Assembly (NCBI GenBank): GCA_963772555.1
Contig: CAVYXQ010000015.1
Location: 124,001-188,000, forward strand
DNA: 64,000 nt
Source: Roseiarcus sp963772555
GTDB taxonomy: Bacteria; Pseudomonadota; Alphaproteobacteria; Rhizobiales; Beijerinckiaceae
Direction of reading: 5' to 3'
The notes under the pieces: generated by a model
Seen by the model: only the letters and a program-made list of their open reading frames with translations
Database searches by the model: none
Told to the model about the DNA's origin: nothing
Part shown: positions 18,121 through 27,207 of the stretch, piece after piece
Layout: the number at the start of each line of letters is the position of its first letter
How positions within the stretch are numbered: the first letter of the stretch is position 1
Program-made: the position numbers and the translations under genes

Positions 18121-18414
18121 CTATTTCAAGTTGAATTCCATGTGGGACCGTCCGCGGCGGCGCATTTCCGGCCGCCAGCCCCGACCGGCAGGATGGCCAG
18201 CCGGCCTCGCCTGAACGGGCGCCGCCCGGCCATCGCCATCGGAGGGCCTCGCGATATTGGCCTTCGGGCCGTGGCTCGCGAGGCAGGCGTTATAGGCAAG
18301 AGGGTCCGCGTACCTGGCGCAGGCGGAATCATCCGCCGCAAGCGTGGCGCGAGGCGTTGCGACCAGCGCAAAAGCCAAAAGCATGACGGACCCACCCATG
18401 GCGATCGGCTTCAC
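18121..18414 (-). CDS. Small secreted protein of unknown function
   Basis: 97 residues with a clear Sec signal peptide (GGSVMLLAFALVATPRATLA, cleavage about residue 26) and a short mature part with two cysteines in ACARYADPLAYNACLASHGP, which may form a disulfide. The C-terminal half is basic and Pro/Arg-rich. The ATG overlaps the TGA of pheT (ATGA, 18411-18414), so it is translationally coupled to the phenylalanyl-tRNA synthetase operon. No known role. Confidence 0.7.
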   Translation of the reverse strand: MKPIAMGGSVMLLAFALVATPRATLAADDSACARYADPLAYNACLASHGPKANIARPSDGDGRAAPVQARPAGHPAGRGWRPEMRRRGRSHMEFNLK

Positions 18415-20811
18415 CCGCGCAAGGCCCCGCCGGTCCGCTTCGACACTTCGGCGATGATCCTTGCCATGGCGGCCTCGATCTCCGCGTCGGTCAGCGTCCG
18501 TTCGCGCGGTTGCAAAATGACGGCGATCGCGATCGATTTCGAACCCTCAGGCAGGCCCTTGCCCTGATAGACGTCGAACACGCCGATCGCCGATACGAGC
18601 GACCGCTCAGCGCTCTGCGCCGCCCTGACGACATCCGAAGCCCGGACGCGCTCGTCGACGATGAAGGCGAGATCCCGCTGCACCGGCATGAAATCGGAGC
18701 GCTCCAGTTTCGGCTTTGCTTTCGTCGGCCTCGCCCGTGACGCCGGCACGGCGTCGAGCGTGATTTCGAAGGCGACGATCGGCCCTTCGGCATCGAGCGC
18801 CTCGCATACCTCCGGATGCAACTGACCGAACCAGCCGACGATCAGCTTCGGCCCGAATTGCAGCGTCGCCGAGCGGCCGGGATGAAGGAACGGCGGTCCG
18901 CCGGGCGCGACCTGAACGGCGTCCGCGACGCCGAAGGCGGAAAGCAAAGCCATGGCGTCTTGCTTGGCGTCAAAGACGTCGACATCGCCGCTGCCGCTCC
19001 AAAGCCGGCCTTCGCCGCTCGCCTTGGCCTTCCCGCGTCTGACCGCCGCCGCAGCGATGCGCTGGTCGCTGTCGCCGGGGCCGAGGAAGACCTGCCCGAC
19101 TTCGAAGAGAGCGACGTCGGTCAGCGCCCGCCGAACGTTGCGCTCGGCTGCGGCGACAAGGCCGGGAACCAGGCTCGGGCGCATGTCGGAAAGGTCAGCG
19201 GCGATCGGATTGGCGAGCGCCAGTGAGCGCTGGCCGCCGCCGAACAATTCCGCGGCTGTCTTCGAAATGAACGACCATGTCACGGCTTCGCGCAGCGCGA
19301 GCCCCGCGAGCGTGCGTTTGGCGAGGCGGGCGCGCTTCTGCAGCGGCGTCAGCACCGGCCGCGCGACGCCGTCGGGCCGCGGCAGCGGCGTCGTCGGCGC
19401 CCGGTCGATGCCCGCAATGCGCAGGACCTGCTCGACAACGTCGGCCTTGACCTGAACGTCCGGGCGCCATGAAGGGACAATGACTTTTCCGTCCTCGACG
19501 CCGAAGCCGAGGCGCGCCAGGATCGCCTGGCCTTCAGCGCGCGGAATATCCACGCCGATCAGCCGCTTGACCTCGCTGTAGGGGAAGGCGATCGCGCGCC
19601 GCGGCGCCGACGGATCGCCGGCTACGTTCATCCGCGAGGGTTCGCCGCCGCAGAGGTCGAGCACGAGCGCGGTCGCCAGCTCGCAGCCGGGAATGCAAAA
19701 GTCGGGATCGACGCCTCGCTCGAAACGGTAGCGCGCGTCCGTGACGATGCCGAGCTTCCGGCCGGTGTGGGCGATGTTGGTCGGGTCCCAGAGCGCGCTC
19801 TCGATCAGCACGTCGCGCGTGGTCTCGTCGCAGCCCGTCTGCTCGCCGCCCATGATGCCGGCGATCGACTCGACCCCTTTGGCGTCGGCGATGACGACCA
19901 TGCTGTCATCGAGCGCGTAGGTCTTGCCGTCGAGCGCTAGCACGCTTTCGCCGCGGCGCGCGCGCCGCACCGTAAGATCGCCATTGACCTTGGCGAAGTC
20001 GAAGACGTGCAGCGGGCGCCCGCGGTCGAAGGTGACGTAGTTGGTGATGTCGACCAGCGCGCTGATCGGCCTGAGGCCGATCGCGCGCAGCCGCTTCTGC
20101 ATCCACTCGGGGGAGGGACCGTTCCTGACGCCGCGCACCAGCCTGAGCACGAAAGCGGGGCAAAGATGCGCGTCGCCGGGCGCGAAATCGAGATGGACCC
20201 GCGTCGGACAGTCGAAGACCCCGTCCACAGGCTTCGGCATATCCGCCTTGAGCGTGCCGAGACCCGCTGCGGCCAGGTCGCGGGCGATTCCCACGACTCC
20301 GGCGGCATCCGGACGGTTCGGGGTCAGGGCGACGTCGATGACCGGATCGTCGAGCCCAGCCCAGCGGGCGTAAGCAACGCCGACCGGCGCGCCGTCCGGC
20401 AGCTCGATAATGCCGTTGTGGTCGGCGCCGAGCTCGAGCTCCATCGCCGAGCACAGCATACCGTTCGAACTCGATCCCGCGGATCACGCCTTTGGCAAGG
20501 GTGACCCGCTTGCCGGGGATGTAGGTCCCGACAGGCGAGAACACACTCTTCATGCCGGCGCGCGCGTTGGGGGCGCCGCAGACCACCTGGGTCGGCTCGC
20601 CGCCGGCGTCGACCATGCACACCTTGAGCCGGTCGGCATTCGGATGCGGCCGGGCTTCGATCACCCGCGCGACGACAAAGCCGTCGTATTTGAGGCCGGG
20701 ATCCTCGATGCTTTCCACCTCGAGGCCGACACGGGTCAGGGTATCGACGATCTCCGCGAGTGAAGCGGACGTGTCGAGATGGTCGAGGAGCCAGGAGAGG
20801 GTGAACTTCAT
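18411..20811 (-). CDS. pheT: Phenylalanyl-tRNA synthetase beta subunit, with a +1 frameshift
   Basis: Beta chain of the (alpha-beta)2 enzyme that charges tRNA-Phe. It starts at ATG 20811 (MKFTLSWLLDHLD). The tRNA-binding OB domain is at about 40-150 (VVARVIEARPHPNADRLKV). After KGVIRGIE the frame breaks: at 20468-20469 an extra A (plus strand) shifts the reading, and the conserved SNGMLCSAMELELG follows in the next frame. The rest is normal: B3/B4 editing domains, B5 and the C-terminal FDX-ACB domain (SDFMPVQRDLAFIVDE). The span of 2401 bases is 3n+1; corrected length is about 799 residues. Because the gene is normally single-copy and essential, a sequencing error is most likely. Confidence 0.92.
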
Positions 20812-20815
20812 CGGT

Positions 20816-21325
20816 TCATTCTTTTCGGGATCGCGCAACGAGGCGAGCAGCCAATCGCACTTGAGTTCCTTCATCGAGAGCATTGAGCCGATCGACAGCG
20901 TCGCGAGCCATCTCGACGAACCTAAGCGCCTCCGCGCGAGAAAAGTACGGCCCGTTCTCGACCCTTTGTCTGTCGAAGTGCGGCTCGGGACTATAGTCTG
21001 CCCATTCTCGAGCATCCTGCAATTCCGTGAATGCGATTCCAATTCTTTCGACTTCGACCCCCAACGGATGCGGGTTGCGCGGGTTTCCCAGAATGACGCG
21101 CGCGCGGGCGTGCTCAATCGAGCGGAAAATCGGCGTGAACCCGTCCCAGGACGTCTTCCAGCCGACGAGATTGCGGGCGGTCAACTCGCAAAGCGCCTGA
21201 AACAGCGCATAGTACGAAGTGGAAACAGCGCGGCGCAATGCGGCCTGTCGAGGTCGGGCGGGACCGGACCTGGCAAGCAACTCCGCGATTTCGAGCTGAT
21301 CAAAGACGAATTTCCACTCCGACAA
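20816..21325 (-). CDS. HEPN-like domain protein
   Basis: 169 residues, helical. The segment RRAVSTSYYALFQALCELTA (about 31-50) matches the second helix of HEPN proteins (alternating Arg/Ser and Tyr-Tyr-Ala-x-Phe). AREWADYSPEPHF (about 104-116) matches their R-x-x-A-D-Y motif, and a final helix EALRFVEMARDAVDRL closes the domain. HEPN domains include RNases and toxin or defence components, but the catalytic R-x4-6-H is not evident, so enzyme activity is uncertain. It lies between pheS and pheT, four bases after its partner gene and five before pheT, so it is transcribed within the synthetase operon. Confidence 0.62.
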   Translation of the reverse strand: MSEWKFVFDQLEIAELLARSGPARPRQAALRRAVSTSYYALFQALCELTARNLVGWKTSWDGFTPIFRSIEHARARVILGNPRNPHPLGVEVERIGIAFTELQDAREWADYSPEPHFDRQRVENGPYFSRAEALRFVEMARDAVDRLNALDEGTQVRLAARLVARSRKE

Positions 21326-21328
21326 GTC

Positions 21329-21634
21329 TTACTCCGCCGGTCGTGTGTCTTCCGACGGCTCGTCGTCGGGGGCGCTGAAGCTCAAATGCGGAAACCTATC
21401 CTCGCCGAGCTCGAAAAGCGCGTCGCGCATCGCCTTGACGATGTCTATCGATTTCGCGACCGAAGGACGATCGCCACCGTTTCGCAAGTATACCGTCACA
21501 TAGAACGATGGTTCGTCGGTGGCATCGTCATCAGAACTCAAAGTGACACGGTCGATGATTGAATTGTCGATCAGACCGAGAACCGTGCTTTTGATTGCCT
21601 GCTCGGTCTCCTCGGCTTTGAGCGCGTTTCGCAT
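21329..21634 (-). CDS. Conserved small protein paired with the HEPN-like gene
   Basis: 101 residues from ATG 21634, chosen for the AGGAT site about seven bases upstream. It has an alpha-beta pattern: an N-terminal helix (EETEQAIKSTVLGLIDNS), beta strands (RVTLSSDDDATDEPSFYVTV) and a helix ending in LFELGEDRFPHLSF, then an acidic tail. There is no nucleotidyltransferase signature (no GSxxxxD), so it is not the MNT antitoxin usually seen with HEPN toxins. The gene ends four bases before the HEPN-like gene. The gene pair looks like a small accessory module; I know no experimentally defined function. Confidence 0.62.
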   Translation of the reverse strand: MRNALKAEETEQAIKSTVLGLIDNSIIDRVTLSSDDDATDEPSFYVTVYLRNGGDRPSVAKSIDIVKAMRDALFELGEDRFPHLSFSAPDDEPSEDTRPAE

Positions 21635-21737
21635 GGGATCATCCTGAATCTCTACTCTAGCGATCTTAGCCCGCCAGCGCCGCACACATTCAACCCTACG
21701 TTCCAATCCGCATCGACGCGGCTGGGGAAGGTCTCTT

Positions 21738-22820
21738 CTATCCGCTCAAACCGCCCGCCAGCGTTGGGACCTCAAGCGGCTTGAAGCCGTAATTGTTGAT
21801 CCAGCGAAGGTCGGCATCGAAAAAGTCGCGCAGGTCCGGCAGGCCGTATTTCAGCATGGCCACTCGATCAACCCCCATGCCCCAGGCGAAGCCCTGGTAG
21901 ACCTCCGGGTCGATGCCGCAATTCGTCAGCACGTTCTGATGCACCATGCCGCAGCCGAGAATCTCGAGCCAGTCCTCCCCCTCGCCGAAGCGGATTTCGC
22001 CGGCTGAGCGCCGGCACTGGATGTCGACCTCCATCGAGGGCGAGGTGAAGGGGAAGAAGCTCGGGCGGAAACGCATGCGGACGTTCCGCACCTCGAAGAA
22101 CGCCTTGCAGAATTCCTCCAGCACCCATTTGAGATTCGCGAGCGTCGAGGTTTCGTCGATCACGAGCCCCTCCACCTGATGGAACATCGGCGTGTGCGTC
22201 TGGTCCGCGTCGCGGCGGTAGGTGCGGCCTGGGCAGATGATGCGGATCGGCGGCTTCCGCGCCAGCATCGTGCGCACCTGGACCGGACTGGTGTGAGTGC
22301 GCAGCACCTTGCGCTCGCCGTGCGGGTCGGCCTCGAGAAAGAATGTGTCGTGCATCTCGCGCGCGGGATGGCCGGGCGGGAAATTGAGCCTGGTGAAATT
22401 ATAGTCGTCGCTCTCGATGTCGGGACCCTCGGCGACGGAAAAGCCCATGTCGGCGAAGATGGTCACGATCTCGTCCATCACCTGGCTGATCGGATGGATG
22501 CGTCCGCTCTCGACTCCCGGCAGGCGCACTGGCAGGGTCACGTCGAGCGCCTCGCGTTCCAGCTGCGTCTCGAGCGCGGCCTTCTTCAGGACCGCGCGCC
22601 GCGCCGCCAGGGCCTCGGTCACCTTGTCTTTCAGCGCGTTGATCGCCGCGCCGCGCACCTTGCGTTCGTCGGGCGACAGTTTCCCCAGCGTCGAAAGGAG
22701 CGCCGAGACCGTGCCCTTTTTCCCGAGCGCGGCGACTTGCACGGCCTCGAGCGCGGCTTCGTCGCCGGCGCCTTCGATCGCGGCAAGGGTTTCGCGTTGC
22801 AACACGACGAGTTCTGACAT
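21738..22820 (-). CDS. pheS: Phenylalanyl-tRNA synthetase alpha subunit
   Basis: 360 residues, standard length. The N-terminal coiled-coil that contacts tRNA is at about 1-90. The class II catalytic motifs follow: motif 2 around HTSPVQVRTM and GRTYRRDADQTHTPMFHQ, and motif 3 AWGMGVDRVAMLKYGLPDLR. It binds Phe and ATP and, with PheT, charges tRNA-Phe in the cytoplasm. It follows rplT by 132 bases, in a gap containing an inverted repeat, and would be in one operon with rpmI and rplT. The reading frame is intact, unlike pheT. Confidence 0.97.
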   Translation of the reverse strand: MSELVVLQRETLAAIEGAGDEAALEAVQVAALGKKGTVSALLSTLGKLSPDERKVRGAAINALKDKVTEALAARRAVLKKAALETQLEREALDVTLPVRLPGVESGRIHPISQVMDEIVTIFADMGFSVAEGPDIESDDYNFTRLNFPPGHPAREMHDTFFLEADPHGERKVLRTHTSPVQVRTMLARKPPIRIICPGRTYRRDADQTHTPMFHQVEGLVIDETSTLANLKWVLEEFCKAFFEVRNVRMRFRPSFFPFTSPSMEVDIQCRRSAGEIRFGEGEDWLEILGCGMVHQNVLTNCGIDPEVYQGFAWGMGVDRVAMLKYGLPDLRDFFDADLRWINNYGFKPLEVPTLAGGLSG

Positions 22821-22847
22821 GATGGGCCTTATGGGAGCCGGAGGGCA

Positions 22848-22944
22848 GCCTCTTCCGAACGCCCCGCAGCGCCGGGCGAGGGTTTCCAGCGGCCAGGAGG
22901 GAGGTCCCCACCCGCGTTCGGCCTTCCCCCCGAGCAGAAGAGGC
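22848..22944 (-). promoter_or_regulatory. Inverted repeat in the rplT-pheS gap, possible leader structure
   Basis: Two nested complementary blocks: GCCTCTT (22848-22854) with AAGAGGC (22938-22944), and CCGAACGC (22855-22862) with GCGTTCGG (22914-22921). The loop is about 50 bases. On the minus strand the structure ends about 25 bases before the pheS ATG. No T-run and no Phe-rich leader peptide is visible, so it is not an obvious E. coli-type attenuator. It could fold the pheS leader or be a processing site. Confidence 0.4.
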
Positions 22945-22952
22945 TGACCCGC

Positions 22953-23318
22953 TTATGCCGCCTTCGGCAGGGAACCCTTCGCCTTCTCGACGATCGCGGC
23001 GAAAGCGGCCGGTTCCGAGATGGCGAGATCGGAAAGCACTTTGCGGTCGATCTCGATGCCGGCTGTCGCGAGACCGGAGATGAACCGGCTGTAGGTCAGC
23101 CCGTGCTCGCGCACCGCCGCGTTGATCCGCTGGATCCATAAGGCGCGGAACTCGCGCTTACGGTTCTTGCGGTCTCGGTACGCATACTGCATCGACTTGT
23201 CGACCGCCGCCTTGGCGGCGCGGATCGTATTCTTCCGACGCCCGGAGAAGCCCTTGGCGGCCTTGAGAACCTTCTTGTGCTTGGCGTGGGCGGTGACGCC
23301 CCTCTTGACGCGTGCCAT
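22953..23318 (-). CDS. rplT: 50S ribosomal protein L20
   Basis: 121 residues with the typical basic N-terminal extension (MARVKRGVTAHAKHKKVL) and the globular C-terminal domain (LTYSRFISGLATAGIEIDRK). L20 is needed for early 23S rRNA folding, and in some bacteria it represses its own operon. Starts 25 bases after rpmI. Confidence 0.97.
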   Translation of the reverse strand: MARVKRGVTAHAKHKKVLKAAKGFSGRRKNTIRAAKAAVDKSMQYAYRDRKNRKREFRALWIQRINAAVREHGLTYSRFISGLATAGIEIDRKVLSDLAISEPAAFAAIVEKAKGSLPKAA

Positions 23319-23342
23319 TTCAAAATCTCCGAGAAAAACGCC

Positions 23343-23543
23343 TTAACCGTTCGGCAGGAAGTACTTCTTGACTTTGTCGCCGTCGGTCTTGAACAGAACG
23401 GCCGTGCCGCGCAAATTGCGAATCTGCTTGGTTGTGCGTTTGATCATGCCGTGGCGCTTGCCCGATTGAGCGTACACCACCTTGCCTGTTCCGGTGATCT
23501 TGAAGCGCTTTTTCGCGCCCGATTTTGTTTTCAACTTGGGCAT
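23343..23543 (-). CDS. rpmI: 50S ribosomal protein L35
   Basis: 66 residues, MPKLKTKSGAKKRFKITGTG at the N-terminus, very basic. The ATG at 23543 is fixed by family alignment and a GGAG site in the upstream CAGGAGAGCC. It is the first gene of rpmI-rplT-(pheS)-(pheT). infC, which often precedes rpmI, is not here. Confidence 0.97.
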   Translation of the reverse strand: MPKLKTKSGAKKRFKITGTGKVVYAQSGKRHGMIKRTTKQIRNLRGTAVLFKTDGDKVKKYFLPNG

Positions 23544-23912
23544 TTGGCTCTCCTGGGCTTGACGCCCTATTGGAATCAGCGGAGCCTCCTGCGCCCCGCT
23601 CGCGTCGGAATGAGCGAAAAGAACCGCCACGGCAGCCCTTCACGGCCGGGCGGTTCTGAAGTCGCGGCCTCATACGCGAAAGGCTGTCCGCGCGCAAGTG
23701 TCGGATTTCGGAAACCAAAATGCAGTCCGCTTCGTGTCGTTTCTCGGAACCGACCAGAAGGTGGAAGGGTTATGTTTGGTTAGGCCGCCCGTCTGTCCGG
23801 GCGAGGTCGATTGCGTGCAACCAGAATGCTGTGCAGACGCGCGCCTGGTCAGAAAATGTCCTCTTCAGGCTCCACGCCGCCTGAAAGCGCTTGAGTTTTG
23901 ACGGAGGGCTAG
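23544..23912. other. Divergent intergenic region between rpmI and the kinase gene
   Basis: About 370 bases that should hold the promoter and leader of rpmI (minus) and the promoter of the kinase gene (plus). I see no clear -35/-10 pair, riboswitch or coding region in it. Confidence 0.5.
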
Positions 23913-25265
23913 GTGGCGGCTAGCGGCAACATTCGCAACCAGCCCGTTGGCGCGGCGTCGATTTCCAGCCTGGACAGCAGGACGCTGGAGAGTCTCCCCA
24001 TAGCGGTTGTCGCGTGCGGCGCCGACGGACGAATCCGACGGTGCAACGGGAAAGCCGCCGAGCTCTACGGCGGCGAACTCGATCCCGCACGGGAGGGTCC
24101 GATGGCCGAGGCCCTTCGGACCGGCGACCCCCAACGCGACATCGAGTTCGTCCTCGAGCAGCCTTCGGGACGCCTGGTCCGGGTCCGCGCCAACGTCGAT
24201 CCGGTCACCGATGACGCCGGCTCGGTGACGGGCGCAATCGGCTGTTTCAGCGAAATCACGCCTGAACAGGGGCTTCTGTGGCAGTCGATCATCAGCGACC
24301 GCGAGCGGGCCGCGGAATACGCCGATCGGCTGGCCAGCATCGTCGAGTTTTCCGACGACGCCATCATCAGCAAGGATCTCAACGGCGTCATCAACAGTTG
24401 GAACGCCGGGGCGGAGCGGCTGTTCGGCTACACCGCAGAGGAGACGATCGGCCAGCCGATCTACATCCTGATCCCGCCAGAGCGCCATAACGAAGAGCCC
24501 GGCATTCTCGAGCGCATCCGGCGCGGCGAGCGTATCGACCACTACGAGACGATCCGCCGGCGCAAAGATGGCGGCCTGATCGATATCTCGCTAACGGTGT
24601 CGCCGCTCAAGAATGCAAGCGGCAAGATCATCGGCGCCTCGAAGATCGCGCGCGACATCAGCGGACGAAAGCGCGAGGAAGAGCGCCGAAGGCTGCTCAT
24701 CAACGAGCTCAATCACCGGGTCAAGAACACGCTCGCCTCGGTGCAGTCGATCTTTGCCCAGTCCTTCCGCGGCGAGGGCGGAGATCGGCGGAAGGCATTC
24801 GAGAAGAGGCTGGTCGCTTTGTCTCGGGCGCACGAGGTCCTGACGCGCGAGAGCTGGGAGGGCGCCGATCTGCGGGAGCTTGCCGGGGAAGTGATCGCAC
24901 TGCTTTGCATCGATATCGAGAACCGCGTCGACATGCTCGGCCCCCGGCTCCGGGTTCGGCCGAAGATCGCTCTCTCGCTGTCGATGGCGCTGCATGAGCT
25001 CGGCGCCAACGCGGTGAAATACGGGGCGCTGGCGGAAAGACCGGGTCGCGTTCAGCTGGGTTGGAGCGTCGCGAAGTCGGCCGGAGAAGATTGGCTCCAC
25101 ATCCACTGGGAAGAGAGCGGCGGCCCCGCGGTCGTGCCGCCGTCGCGCACCGGCTTCGGAACGAAGCTCCTCGAACGGTCGGTCGCGCGCGAGCTGGGGG
25201 CGCAGGTGCAGCTTCAATTTCTCCCGTCCGGCGTGATTTGCGATATCGAGGCGCCGATGCAATGA
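23913..25265 (+). CDS. PAS-domain sensor histidine kinase, HWE family
   Basis: 450 residues, soluble. PAS domain one is at about 20-115 (SLPIAVVACGADGRIRRCNG) and PAS two at about 145-255 (IVEFSDDAIISKDLNGVINS; GYTAEETIGQPIYILIPPER). Next comes the HWE phosphoacceptor helix (NELNHRVKNTLASVQSI, His about 270) and an HWE-type ATPase with HELGANAVKYGAL as N-box and the defining W-x-E (HIHWEESGG). There is no membrane segment, so it senses an internal signal such as redox, light or a metabolite; no Cys of the LOV type is seen in PAS two. The GTG start at 23913 follows GGAGGGCTAG. The stop overlaps the receiver gene (ATGA). Confidence 0.92.
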   Translation: MAASGNIRNQPVGAASISSLDSRTLESLPIAVVACGADGRIRRCNGKAAELYGGELDPAREGPMAEALRTGDPQRDIEFVLEQPSGRLVRVRANVDPVTDDAGSVTGAIGCFSEITPEQGLLWQSIISDRERAAEYADRLASIVEFSDDAIISKDLNGVINSWNAGAERLFGYTAEETIGQPIYILIPPERHNEEPGILERIRRGERIDHYETIRRRKDGGLIDISLTVSPLKNASGKIIGASKIARDISGRKREEERRRLLINELNHRVKNTLASVQSIFAQSFRGEGGDRRKAFEKRLVALSRAHEVLTRESWEGADLRELAGEVIALLCIDIENRVDMLGPRLRVRPKIALSLSMALHELGANAVKYGALAERPGRVQLGWSVAKSAGEDWLHIHWEESGGPAVVPPSRTGFGTKLLERSVARELGAQVQLQFLPSGVICDIEAPMQ

Positions 25266-25666
25266 TCATGTTTCCCGACAGTTCGACCTCGCCTCCGAGC
25301 GGCGAGGCGAAGCAAAAGCCGCGCGTTCTCATTGTCGAGGACGAGGGCACGGTTGGAATGCTGTTCGAGGACATGCTGACCGATCTCGGCTTTGAAGTCG
25401 GCGCGGTGGCCGCGCGCCTGAAGGACGGGTTGCAGCAGGCCGAAAACGGGCGTTACGACTGCGCGATCCTGGATGTGAACCTCGACGGCCAGCCGAGCTA
25501 TCCGATCGCCCAAGCCCTGATCGAGCGGCGAGTCCCGTTCCTGTTCGTCACGGGCTATGGCGCCAAAGGACTCGATCGGAGATTTGCTCACCACCCCATT
25601 CTGGCCAAGCCCTTCCTCCAGTCGGAGCTCGACGCGGCGCTGTCAAAACTGCTCGGAAAGAAGTGA
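25262..25666 (+). CDS. Single-domain response regulator
   Basis: 134 residues, receiver domain only. The acidic pair is in VLIVEDEGTVGML, the phosphoacceptor Asp is in CAILDVNLDG, the switch Thr is in LFVTGYG and the Lys is in ILAKPF. The ATG at 25262 overlaps the kinase stop, so the two are made together and are a cognate pair. The receiver has no output domain; such proteins work as phosphate relays or by protein binding, and HWE kinases in this order often act with single-domain receivers. Confidence 0.92.
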   Translation: MIMFPDSSTSPPSGEAKQKPRVLIVEDEGTVGMLFEDMLTDLGFEVGAVAARLKDGLQQAENGRYDCAILDVNLDGQPSYPIAQALIERRVPFLFVTGYGAKGLDRRFAHHPILAKPFLQSELDAALSKLLGKK

Positions 25667-25703
25667 GCCGAACTTCCGGTCGAGAGCCGGCCGGGGAGGC
25701 CCG

Positions 25704-26306
25704 TCATTCGACCGGGGTCAGCCCGTCCGTGCCCACGCTTACGAGCACGCCGGTGTGAACGTCGAAGAGATAGCCCTGCAGCGTCAGGCGCCCGGCGGCG
25801 ACCGCCTCCGCGATCCAGGGGAAGGTCGCCAGATTGACGAGCGACAGGCGCACGACTTCCGCCTCGATCCGGCCGAGTCGCCCCTCTTCCGCTTCGCCTG
25901 CAGCTGTCACCGCCGGCCTGCCGATCTCCACCCAGGAGGCGATGAAATCGCGCGCTTGCGGCGGAGCGCCATAAGCCATCGCCCTGACGCCGCCGCACTG
26001 TCCGTGCCCGAGCACGACGAGGCGCGCGACTTTCAGCACCTTCACCCCGAATTCGAGCGCCGCGCTCGTTCCGTGGTAGCCGGTGGCGGGCCCGTAGGGG
26101 GGAACCAGCGCGGCGACATTGCGCACGACGAACAGCTCGCCCGGAACCGCGCCGAACACCGTCTGCGGATCGACGCGGGAATCGGAACAGGCGATCACCA
26201 TGGTCTCGGGGCTCTGCCCCCAATGCGCCAGCGCCTCGTAGCGTTCGCGCTCGGCCGGCCAGGTCTCGGCGCGAAAACGCCGGTAGCCTTCGATCAGCGG
26301 GTCCAT
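25704..26306 (-). CDS. Beta-class carbonic anhydrase
   Basis: 200 residues. Zinc ligands are in ACSDSRVDP (Cys and the Asp-Arg dyad) and VVLGHGQCGGVRAM (His and Cys). The N-terminal helix is FRAETWPAERERYEAL. It hydrates CO2 to bicarbonate in the cytoplasm, supplying carboxylases and pH control. The start at ATG 26306 (MDPLIEGYRRF) fits the family; an in-frame upstream ATG at 26342 adds residues without similarity. The gene is convergent with the receiver gene. Confidence 0.93.
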   Translation of the reverse strand: MDPLIEGYRRFRAETWPAERERYEALAHWGQSPETMVIACSDSRVDPQTVFGAVPGELFVVRNVAALVPPYGPATGYHGTSAALEFGVKVLKVARLVVLGHGQCGGVRAMAYGAPPQARDFIASWVEIGRPAVTAAGEAEEGRLGRIEAEVVRLSLVNLATFPWIAEAVAAGRLTLQGYLFDVHTGVLVSVGTDGLTPVE

Positions 26307-26457
26307 GCCGAGCCTCGCAGCGCCAGGATTGCTGCACTGCAATACGACGGAGGCGCGAGCGCGGCAAGGCAGTCGTCCCAGGGTTCCTTGTGGCTCCTTG
26401 CGGACGCGCCGCCGGAGGCCTATCTTACCGCTGTCTTACCGGAACCGCGAGCGACAG

Positions 26458-26748
26458 ATGGCCAAGTCTTCGAGCCTGAAAACCAGGGTCTCGACCAAGG
26501 GGCAGGTCATCCTGCCGAAGGCGATCCGCGACAGGCGCGGCTGGACCGCAGGCGCCGAATTGATCGTCGAGGACCGGCCCGAAGGCGTCCTCTTGCGCAC
26601 GTCGCCGAAGATCTTCCCGTCGAAGGTCGAGGACGTGCGCGGGTGTCTCGCTCCCGTCGATCGCGTGGTTTCGATTGAGGAGATGCATCAGGCCCTCCTC
26701 GACGAGGCGGCGAGGCGCTATCGTAGGGCCGTCGATGATCGCGATTGA
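26458..26748 (+). CDS. vapB: VapB-like antitoxin, AbrB/SpoVT family
   Basis: 96 residues. The N-terminal swapped-hairpin DNA-binding domain reads RVSTKGQVILPKAIRDRRGW, followed by AGAELIVEDRPEGVLLR. The C-terminal part would cover the toxin active site. It starts at ATG 26458 and overlaps the toxin gene by 14 bases. As in other VapBC pairs it probably represses the operon. Confidence 0.9.
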   Translation: MAKSSSLKTRVSTKGQVILPKAIRDRRGWTAGAELIVEDRPEGVLLRTSPKIFPSKVEDVRGCLAPVDRVVSIEEMHQALLDEAARRYRRAVDDRD

Positions 26749-27124
26749 TACGAATGTTGTGGTTCGCTACCTGGTCGCCGACGATCTCGAACAATTCCGC
26801 AGGGCCACGGCAGTCATTGAAGGCGAACCCGTCTATATTTGCTCGACAGTAGTGCTGGAGGTCGAGTGGATCTTACGCTCCATCTATCTTGTGGAGCGAC
26901 CCGCAATCCTGCGCGCCTTGCGCATTTTCGCCGCGTTGCCAACGGTCGCGATCGAGGACCCGGCGATTATCGCCCAAGCGCTCGACTGGGCCGAGCAAGG
27001 CATGGAATTCGCCGACGCGCTCCACCTCGCCGGCGCCTCTTCGTGCGACGCCTTCGCCAGCTTCGACCGCGATCTGGCCAAGGCGGCGAGGAAGGTTGGC
27101 GCACTGGAGGTGCGAGCGCCTTAG
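26735..27124 (+). CDS. vapC: VapC-like toxin, PIN-domain RNase
   Basis: 129 residues. PIN acidic residues are visible: Asp in MIAIDTNVVVRYLV, Glu in VVLEVEWIL, and Asp in FADALHLAGA and SFDRDLAKAA. Mg-dependent endoribonuclease; in relatives it cuts tRNA or rRNA and is neutralised by VapB. The ATG at 26735 lies inside the antitoxin gene. All catalytic residues are present, so the pair appears functional. Confidence 0.9.
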   Translation: MIAIDTNVVVRYLVADDLEQFRRATAVIEGEPVYICSTVVLEVEWILRSIYLVERPAILRALRIFAALPTVAIEDPAIIAQALDWAEQGMEFADALHLAGASSCDAFASFDRDLAKAARKVGALEVRAP

Positions 27125-27207
27125 TTGCGGCGGGGGCGCCGTGCGACATTCCCTTTGCGAAAGACTTGCCTTGCGCCTATGCCGGATAGCCAGAAGCCGG
27201 AGAGGCA

